NCBI GenBank assembly: GCA_948945085.1
Contig: CARBGY010000008.1
Location: 1 to 36,882, forward strand
DNA: 36,882 nucleotides
Origin: an uncultured Candidatus Saccharibacteria bacterium
GTDB lineage: Bacteria > Patescibacteriota > Saccharimonadia > Saccharimonadales > Saccharimonadaceae
Reading direction: 5' to 3'
Of the stretch, positions 31,367 through 36,882 are shown in pieces; position 1 is the first letter of the stretch, and every line of letters begins with the position of its first letter. Made by a program: the position numbers and the translations under genes. Below the pieces are notes generated by a model that saw only the letters and a list, made by a program, of their open reading frames with translations, did not search any database and was not told the DNA's origin.

Positions 31367-32525
31367 TCTTAACCTCATATTTCCGAGCGATTTCGCGCGC
31401 TGGCGCTAGGCGCTCCTGATTATACCAAGTAGGAAAATTGATAATTGTCTTAGCAATTTGGACAGTATTAGGACATTCGTTGGTTGGAAAATCCACTTCA
31501 CGCGAACAACGCGCTGGCGAGACTGGAACATCGTACCAAATTTCGTTGAGATAATAACCGCTCTCCCCAAGCTCACTCAAGAGCTTACTGCGCTGTTTTA
31601 CAAACATGTGATCCCGTAAAGGTGTTTTAGGCAGACCAGTTAGCTGTTCGCGAGCAAGACGCGCCTGCCAATTCGGTAAACCTACACCGAGGTCGAGATC
31701 AGCATCAGCAGAACGAGCAATCCAATGGAATTTCAAAAAGATACCAGTAAAAACTTTACCAAGCTTTATACGATAACCGACACGAATAATTGCTCCTAGC
31801 AATGGATACCAACGATCGCGCCAGCGGTCGCTAGGCTTTGGTAAGCGGCTAGGAGGACGCGGTATAGTAACCGACTCTGTCCGAACAATTAAAGCGCCGC
31901 CCTCGATCGTATCTACGGCTTTACCTTTTCCAAAACTGAGCGCCGTGGCAGCTCCAATTGTACCAATTTCGCGACCATCTGGGTAAAAACGACCAGCAGA
32001 ATGCGCCAAATCTTCCACGAGCGTAGCGTGGTATTTTTGGGCAATTTTTTCCAATTTAAGTGCATCCAAAGGGATTCCTAACGTGTTCTGCGCTAGGATT
32101 ATAATTCTATTGTAGCACAGATTATGTTTTTTGTCAATAGATAGTTTTTCTTGGGAACTCCGATCGCCTTTCGGTTGGAGCTCTTCAAGTTTGGTGACTA
32201 ACTTTTGCCAATCATATTGCAAAGTTTTAGGATCGATATCCACGAAAACTGGAATACAATCTGCCGCTCGAACAGCGCGCACTACGGCAATACAAGTCAA
32301 ACCGGGGATAATAACGTAGGATTTTTTTGGTGCAACAGAAATAAAAGCTGCGGCGAGCGCGGAGCGCCCGGTATGATATAGAATAACTTTTTCAGAATCC
32401 TTAACTTTGTATTTCTTAGCTAAGGCTTTTTTTAGAGCTTCGGCATCCTCTTTACGACCACGTGCGAAAAGATGTTTAAAGATTCGTCCTGCTGAATAGT
32501 TAGAAGCTTGTCCGAGGAAAATCAT
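31353..32525 (-). CDS. DegT/DnrJ/EryC1-type PLP aminotransferase
   Basis: 390 residues. It has family blocks: ILYHTGRSALAAAF (48-61), VIIPGLTCIAVVRAV (71-85), FVDIDPKTLQYD (94-105), VEDLAHSAG (170-178) and the PLP-lysine motif LSFGKGKAVDTIEGG, with Lys202 six residues before EGG. Such enzymes make amino sugars for surface polymers. Residues 117-138 (QPKGDRSSQEKLSIDKKHNL and next) look like an insertion and are encoded by a DNA stretch with a consensus promoter. The ATG overlaps the upstream hydrolase by 4 nt (ATGA). Position in a cell-wall operon fits amino-sugar or wall-precursor work; the substrate is unknown. Confidence 0.8.
   Translation of the reverse strand: MIFLGQASNYSAGRIFKHLFARGRKEDAEALKKALAKKYKVKDSEKVILYHTGRSALAAAFISVAPKKSYVIIPGLTCIAVVRAVRAADCIPVFVDIDPKTLQYDWQKLVTKLEELQPKGDRSSQEKLSIDKKHNLCYNRIIILAQNTLGIPLDALKLEKIAQKYHATLVEDLAHSAGRFYPDGREIGTIGAATALSFGKGKAVDTIEGGALIVRTESVTIPRPPSRLPKPSDRWRDRWYPLLGAIIRVGYRIKLGKVFTGIFLKFHWIARSADADLDLGVGLPNWQARLAREQLTGLPKTPLRDHMFVKQRSKLLSELGESGYYLNEIWYDVPVSPARCSREVDFPTNECPNTVQIAKTIINFPTWYNQERLAPAREIARKYEVKNEVE
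32109..32137 (-). promoter_or_regulatory. Consensus promoter inside the aminotransferase coding sequence
   Basis: TTGACA (32132-32137), a 17-nt spacer, and TACAAT (32109-32114) with TGC extension and AGA after. The surrounding TCTGTGCTACAATAG matches the FtsA-operon promoter exactly. It could drive the downstream FemAB genes. Confidence 0.6.
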
Positions 32526-33784
32526 TTGCGCTTTCCTTTCTTATGCTTACGGTTTTTGACGTTACCGACTTTACGCTTCGCTTGCTCAAGGCGGCTGACT
32601 TTTGGGACTGAGGAAGTTGAGATTACTTCTTGGGGTTTGGCGGGTTCTTTAACTTCGATTGCTTCAAAGTCCACAGTAGGCTCTTCACGCTTAAAGGCTA
32701 GGCTAGCTGATTCGGCAGCAACGTCAGAAGGTTTGCGACCGGCAGCTTTTTTGATATTGGCTGAAGCGGAAATTTCGGTAACATTTGTATCTGGCTTGCG
32801 TTTTTCTTCGGCGCGACGCATGTTGGCGGAAGCGGAAACCTCAGTGGCATTTGTAGACTTAGTCTGAACCTCGGCCACCTTCGGTTGATAACGGACTGCC
32901 GCACCTTCTTCGTCCGATACCACTAAACCGTCGGTGATTTTTTCATCTTTACGAAGTACTAATTTAGTCGCAACATTTGGGGCAACTGGATTGCTTTCTT
33001 TATTATCGAGAACTGGCTCGGGAGCACGCTTCATGGCAAAAGCAGCCGAAACACTAGAAAGTCCGGAAGTGTTCGCAACCTCGACCGGCATGCGATTCTC
33101 GGGAAGGTTATTATATGCCTGTTCGATAGCCTTTGCTAAAGCATCGGGATGGGATAGATACGGAGCGTGCGTCCAGCCGGGAAAGATTTTTAAATCGCTG
33201 TTTTGAATACGCTCGTACATCACCTCGGCTTGACGTGGCGGAGTGACATTATCAGCTGAGCCCCATAGAATCGAAGTTGGGACGGTTACCTTTGACATAT
33301 CAAGGTTTTTATCAGAATCAAGCATATTAGAAAGAGTCTGTTTCATATTTTTTGGAGCTTTCGCATAATCAGTAGCCCCAGCTATTTTATGCCAAAGTTT
33401 GGCTACACCCGGAACCTTCTTGAGAAAACCGAGTCGTTTGGATAATTTGCGCATCAAATCACGCTTACGGGAAGGTTCGTAAACACCAGCGGCATCTAAT
33501 AGAATGAGATGTTTAATTTTTTCAGGTTTCTCAATACACAGGTTTAAAAGAATCCGACCGCCATTACTATGACCAAGCGCAACAGAACCGTCAGGGATAC
33601 TACGATCAGCCCATTTGACATAATCTTCAATAGTCCAAACTTTTTTCGAGGGCGAAGTGAGACCTGGCACATTCAACATTTCAATCTCAAAGCCACGTTT
33701 TTCGAGGAGGGCGATGGTTTTAGTCCACGGTGTAGTCGTATAAGTCCAACCATGTATGATGTAGAGTTTTGATTTTTTGGGCAT
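32522..33784 (-). CDS. Alpha/beta hydrolase with repeat-bearing disordered tail
   Basis: 420 residues. The first 225 are an alpha/beta hydrolase: HGWTYTTTPW oxyanion region, nucleophile elbow GHSNGG (Ser73), Asp178 in LWGSADNVTPP and His206 in FPGWTHAPYL, giving a complete catalytic triad. Residues 231-420 are a charged tail holding about four imperfect copies of a motif like TEVSASANMRRAEEKRKP (also ISASANIKKAAGRKP, SSVSAAFAMKRAPEP and AAESASLAFKRE), and it ends in a strongly basic stretch (NRKHKKGKRK). No signal peptide. It shares one base with the upstream ligase gene (TAATG). Substrate unknown; the basic end could bind nucleic acid, lipid head groups or wall polymers. Confidence 0.8.
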   Translation of the reverse strand: MPKKSKLYIIHGWTYTTTPWTKTIALLEKRGFEIEMLNVPGLTSPSKKVWTIEDYVKWADRSIPDGSVALGHSNGGRILLNLCIEKPEKIKHLILLDAAGVYEPSRKRDLMRKLSKRLGFLKKVPGVAKLWHKIAGATDYAKAPKNMKQTLSNMLDSDKNLDMSKVTVPTSILWGSADNVTPPRQAEVMYERIQNSDLKIFPGWTHAPYLSHPDALAKAIEQAYNNLPENRMPVEVANTSGLSSVSAAFAMKRAPEPVLDNKESNPVAPNVATKLVLRKDEKITDGLVVSDEEGAAVRYQPKVAEVQTKSTNATEVSASANMRRAEEKRKPDTNVTEISASANIKKAAGRKPSDVAAESASLAFKREEPTVDFEAIEVKEPAKPQEVISTSSVPKVSRLEQAKRKVGNVKNRKHKKGKRK

Positions 33785-35055
33785 TATTTAAGTCCTCTTT
33801 TCTCGCGACGTTTGACAGCGGCTTTCTCGCGACGCGGAAGGCGCGAGGCATCTTCAGGGTTTTCAAGGAGCTGTTCGATAATCCACTCGAGGTATTGACT
33901 GCCTTTAAAAATTAAGGTCTCATCGCCGTTAGTATTTTCTTCAATAAATTTTAGAGCTTTATGTGGATCAAGAGTCGTGCGAGTTTCTACGCCTAATTCG
34001 CGTAATCTCGGAGCAGTGTATTGTTTAGTACGACGACCGATTAAAATCACCATCTCTGGGTTTACTTTTGCGATAAGGTCAGCAAGCTTCTGATGTTCTT
34101 CGGCTTCAAGTGAGCCTTGTTCAACGATATCACCAATAATTAACCACTTATGCCCAGCATGAAGACTGCGCGCCATATCGAGGATGCTTTCCATACTAAT
34201 AATATGTGCATTGTAACTACTATCAATAAGTTTAAGACCATTTTTGCCAAGAAAGAAACTGCTACGTCCTGGGGGCATGATTAGGTTAGAGAAATCAGTT
34301 TTTAGCGGTACTTCGAGATATTTAACAAGTTTTTCGAGCATTAAAAGCTGAATAGCAAGATCACGAGGCTGAGGATTGGAAAAATGAAAAGACGCACCAT
34401 CAAAAACAAAGTCCGTACGAGTTGGGTAAACATTATAACGCTTCAGCTCGCTACGGCGAAACTCAAGGATTTTTGCTGGAATGTTTTTTATGGCTTTTCG
34501 CATAAGCTCTTGGTCGCCATCGATATAGACAAACTTCTGGGTATTTTCGGGTAAAGTTGCAAATTCATGAGCAATTGCTTCGTCGAGCGAAGGAAACTTT
34601 CCTTCAGTAACCTCCCGTTCGAATTGGATGGCATGCGAAAGACCAAGAGAAACCCAAAGTGTCACCTCAGGGCGCAACCAGGTAGCCAGAAACTCGGTTT
34701 CTCGTGGACGCTCACCGTCAATCTCAACGACATAAAATTCTCCTTTGCGCTGGTAGTAGAAGGCACGAAGGGGGGCTTGGAAGATAAGTTTAAACCAACG
34801 CCACTTTGAGCCCCGGATTCCTTCCATACCAAGAAGGTCGAAAGAAATACCAAAAGCTGAGTTCGCGTCATGGGAATAGTGTGCACGCTCTCCAAGTTCG
34901 AACTCGATTAGATGGAGCATGGTCGTCTTGCCGGCCGAGCCGGTAACGGCAATGATACGTGGCTTCCAGCGACGTAGAGCAAAGTTAGCAAAAAAACGAA
35001 AGTAGCCAGCCGCTACGAAGTAAAAGCGTTTCTTCAGTCGCATCACCACTGTCAT
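33784..35055 (-). CDS. Mur-ligase-family protein lacking the usual N-terminal domain
   Basis: 423 residues. After a short N-terminus with a hydrophobic stretch (about 11-27) comes the ATP loop IIAVTGSAGKTT (Lys43), normally preceded by a UDP-binding domain of about 80-100 residues in MurC-F. Middle-domain features include VVEIDGERPRETEF and VSLGLSHAIQFE. The C-terminal domain has MPPGRSSFFLGKNGLKLIDSSYNAH in two pieces and HKWLIIGDIVEQGS, closest to MurF. It is the head of a wall operon. It may ligate a non-standard acceptor, since the domain that grips UDP-MurNAc is missing. The ATG is 6 nt after TATAAT, so the mRNA is probably leaderless. Confidence 0.8.
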   Translation of the reverse strand: MTVVMRLKKRFYFVAAGYFRFFANFALRRWKPRIIAVTGSAGKTTMLHLIEFELGERAHYSHDANSAFGISFDLLGMEGIRGSKWRWFKLIFQAPLRAFYYQRKGEFYVVEIDGERPRETEFLATWLRPEVTLWVSLGLSHAIQFEREVTEGKFPSLDEAIAHEFATLPENTQKFVYIDGDQELMRKAIKNIPAKILEFRRSELKRYNVYPTRTDFVFDGASFHFSNPQPRDLAIQLLMLEKLVKYLEVPLKTDFSNLIMPPGRSSFFLGKNGLKLIDSSYNAHIISMESILDMARSLHAGHKWLIIGDIVEQGSLEAEEHQKLADLIAKVNPEMVILIGRRTKQYTAPRLRELGVETRTTLDPHKALKFIEENTNGDETLIFKGSQYLEWIIEQLLENPEDASRLPRREKAAVKRREKRGLK

Positions 35056-35061
35056 ATATTG

Positions 35062-35070
35062 ATTATAACA
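35062..35070 (-). promoter_or_regulatory. Extended -10 promoter of the cell-wall operon
   Basis: TGTTATAAT on the minus strand, exactly 6 nt before the ATG at 35055. Confidence 0.7.
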
Positions 35071-35144
35071 TAGGTAGGAAGAGGCGGAAGAATTTTAAAT
35101 AATATCACCTACTTCTAAGAAAAACTGACTTTGTTTAAAATTTT

Positions 35145-35166
35145 ACCCCCGATTGCTCGGGGGTAT
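35145..35166 (-). terminator. Intrinsic terminator after rpsJ
   Basis: A perfect 9-bp stem TACCCCCGA/TCGGGGGTA with a TTGC loop, 25 nt past the rpsJ stop. The flanks are A/T-rich on both sides, so it may work in both directions. Confidence 0.75.
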
Positions 35167-35190
35167 TTTAGTAAATAATAGTTACTTTAG

Positions 35191-35517
35191 CTACATCTTA
35201 ATTTCAGCATCAACACCAGCCGGAAGAGCAAGGTTTTGCAAAGCGTCAATAGTTTTTGGAGTAGCGTTAGAAATAACAATGAGACGTTTGTGAACACGCA
35301 TTTCGAAAGCTTCACCACCAGTTTTGTAGACATGTGGAGATTTTACGACAGTAAAAGTACTGTGTTTAGTAGGTAGAGGTACTGGTCCAGATACAGTTGC
35401 GCCAGTACGGATAGCGGTTTCGACAATCTGCTTAGCACTTTGATCAATAACGCGATGATCATAAGCCTTAAGGCGGATGCGAATTTTAAGACCTTCATCT
35501 TTTTTCGCGTCGGTCAT
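35191..35517 (-). CDS. rpsJ: 30S ribosomal protein S10
   Basis: 108 residues from MTDAKKDEG. S10 core: KIRIRLKAYDHRVIDQSAK, TGATVSGPVPLPTK, VKSPHVYKTGGEAFEMRVHKR in parts, and a C-terminal ALQNLALPAGVDAEIKM. The usual length is 102-105, so a few residues are extra at the N-terminus. An alternative ATG at 35541 would add 8 residues. In most bacteria rpsJ opens the S10 operon followed by rplC; here it is followed by a terminator and a wall operon, so it stands alone in this window. Confidence 0.95.
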   Translation of the reverse strand: MTDAKKDEGLKIRIRLKAYDHRVIDQSAKQIVETAIRTGATVSGPVPLPTKHSTFTVVKSPHVYKTGGEAFEMRVHKRLIVISNATPKTIDALQNLALPAGVDAEIKM

Positions 35518-35656
35518 GATTATTTTTTCCTTCCCTGCCATATAACTTCAGATATCCACTAGACGGGATGTCGATGAATTTTTATGACAAAATGTTAATT
35601 AGTTAATATTTACATAATATCACGAAAAGGATAAAAATGCAATGCATCTCCGCTTT

Positions 35657-36763
35657 TTATTCGTTCTCGATATCGCTGTCGATTGTTAACAGATATTTAT
35701 ATGTAGGATAAGTCTTGCGAAGTTCACGAATAACGCGACTTTTAAGCTTAGTGCGATTTGGGTAGCCGAAGGACACCACGAGGTCAAAAGTAATCAGTTT
35801 CCGGTCGTCATCAACATAAAAACCATGCATTTGACGAATTTCAGGGTATTGGTTGATAACTTCAAGTATCCTTTCCTTGATTTGATGATGTATGAGGTCG
35901 TCTTTGTTTTCGGCGTAAATGCCGATCGTTAAATCTACACCAAATTTAGTATAAACTCGTTGGGAAATTTCGCGAGTTAAATGATGGATTTCGCGAGCTG
36001 TGAGATGGTCTGGAATTTGAATACGCACAGAACCAATTAGATCGGATGGGCCATAATTATGAAGCATAAGATCGTAGGCGCCACTAACTTCTGGAAAAGT
36101 GCAGATTTGTTTCTTAAGTTTACGAATTAAATCACGATCGGCAGTTTGACCAATGATGTCATTTGAGGCTTCAAGAAGAACTTGAAGCGCAGTCTTAATA
36201 ATAAAAAACGCAATTAATCCACCGAGTATGCCATCAATACTGATATGAAAAACTAAGGTTACAATAATGCCAATCAGAGTAGCAAAGGAAAGAACGGCAT
36301 CAAACAGCGCATCAATGCCAGACGCAACCAAGCTACTTGAGGAGAAACGTTTGCCAGCGCGACGAACATACCAGCCGAGAATGAGTTTTGTGATAATAGC
36401 TGCCACTACAACCGTAATTGTGGCCCATGAATAATCGGCAAGTTCAGGATGGAGGATTTTTGGGATCGACTCAATTAAAGCCATGATGCCGGTAGCGAGA
36501 ATAATCAAGCCCACAAAGAGAGTCGTGAGATATTCGAAGCGACCATGTCCATAAGGATGCCCCTCGTCGGGATGACGTGCCGCTAATTTCGTGCCAATGA
36601 TGGTTACTACGGATGACAAAACGTCCGTAAGATTATTTACGGCATCGAGAATAATGGCGATAGATCCAGCAAGAACACCAACAAGCATTTTAAAACCGAC
36701 CAAAACGACATTGGTAATAATGCCAATAACGCTAGTCCAAACGATTGCGGTTTGTCGATTCAT
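35657..36763 (-). CDS. Cation diffusion facilitator (CDF) transporter
   Basis: Proton-coupled exporter of divalent metals (Zn, Mn, Fe or similar). 368 residues: about six membrane helices (1-205) followed by a cytosolic metallochaperone-like dimerisation domain (205-290) and a further C-terminal domain (about 295-368). The metal site helices read LDAVNNLTDVLSSV (with N and D at the family's His/Asp positions) and ASGIDALFDAVLSF, and the loop HPDEGHPYGHGRFEYL is typical. Start fixed by the family's N-terminus and a TATAAT 6 nt upstream. The metal cannot be told from these motifs. The C-terminal extra domain (DDDRKLITFDLVVSFGYPN) is common in longer bacterial members. Confidence 0.92.
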   Translation of the reverse strand: MNRQTAIVWTSVIGIITNVVLVGFKMLVGVLAGSIAIILDAVNNLTDVLSSVVTIIGTKLAARHPDEGHPYGHGRFEYLTTLFVGLIILATGIMALIESIPKILHPELADYSWATITVVVAAIITKLILGWYVRRAGKRFSSSSLVASGIDALFDAVLSFATLIGIIVTLVFHISIDGILGGLIAFFIIKTALQVLLEASNDIIGQTADRDLIRKLKKQICTFPEVSGAYDLMLHNYGPSDLIGSVRIQIPDHLTAREIHHLTREISQRVYTKFGVDLTIGIYAENKDDLIHHQIKERILEVINQYPEIRQMHGFYVDDDRKLITFDLVVSFGYPNRTKLKSRVIRELRKTYPTYKYLLTIDSDIENE

Positions 36764-36769
36764 CAGAAT

Positions 36770-36775
36770 ATTATA
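36770..36775 (-). promoter_or_regulatory. -10 box of the CDF gene
   Basis: TATAAT on the minus strand (preceded by GGC rather than TGN), exactly 6 nt before the ATG. The remaining sequence to the window edge (36776-36882) shows no gene. Confidence 0.6.
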
Positions 36776-36882
36776 GCCGAAAAGTAGCAGAAAGGCAATG
36801 GTAGGTATTCACGAAAAATGAGTTATTTGTTAGCTAAACAAACATATTGCACTATAAGCAGAATAAAATAACCCTCGAGGTT

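Overview
The window looks like chromosome from a member of the Candidate Phyla Radiation, most likely Candidatus Saccharibacteria (TM7). This is inference from gene content, not a database match. Supporting signs are the RuvX-MltG fusion, tandem FemAB-like proteins, a baseplate-J-like envelope protein, a GalU with an altered signature, and fragments of the Fibrobacter-type paralogous (C-type-lectin-like) surface domain. TGA is used as a stop (for example at 10739 and 32522), so the code is standard and not the recoded code of Gracilibacteria/Absconditabacteria.

Layout, left to right: an unrecognised gene (186-821, minus) with its own terminator; obgE; an envelope operon read leftward (baseplate-J-like membrane protein, RuvX-MltG fusion, LysM-CHAP hydrolase); a divergent plus-strand signalling operon (soluble PAS histidine kinase, response regulator, RluB-type pseudouridine synthase); a leftward redox pair (secreted rhodanese, double thioredoxin-fold protein); a leftward pair (membrane protein, FtsA-like ATPase) divergent from enolase; a divergent Asp/Glu-racemase-like gene; dnaE; a small coiled-coil membrane protein; galU; and a DUF308 protein.

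From about 22.5 to 27.5 kb the character changes to an accessory segment. Its protein genes lie on the plus strand: an unknown gene coupled to a DapB-like reductase missing the usual His pair, a decayed small ORF, a large metallophosphoesterase with an unknown C-terminal half, and a candidate small RNA. Then come minus-strand tRNA-Phe and tRNA-Ala. An exact 39-bp direct repeat (22646-22684 and 27290-27328) bounds this segment. Each copy is the end of a 5'-truncated surface-domain gene; a third, shorter remnant lies at 9745-9827. The remnants share a fixed start (the FVRSG block) and, in two cases, a fixed end plus 3' flank, around a divergent middle. That is the architecture of silent variable cassettes and is the most interesting signal here.

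The right end is a DUF2335 membrane protein and glyA, a leftward cell-wall operon (Mur-ligase-like, alpha/beta hydrolase, DegT-type aminotransferase, two FemAB-like transferases), a stand-alone rpsJ, and a cation diffusion facilitator.

Two promoter styles recur. One is an extended -10 (TGNTATAAT type) placed 6-7 nt before the ATG, implying leaderless mRNAs (obgE, eno, Mur-like ligase, one FemAB, histidine kinase; the CDF gene has the same spacing without TG). The other is TGYTACAATAG with a short leader and a Shine-Dalgarno site (glyA, DUF308, FtsA operon, rhodanese). A consensus promoter of the second style also sits inside the aminotransferase coding sequence.
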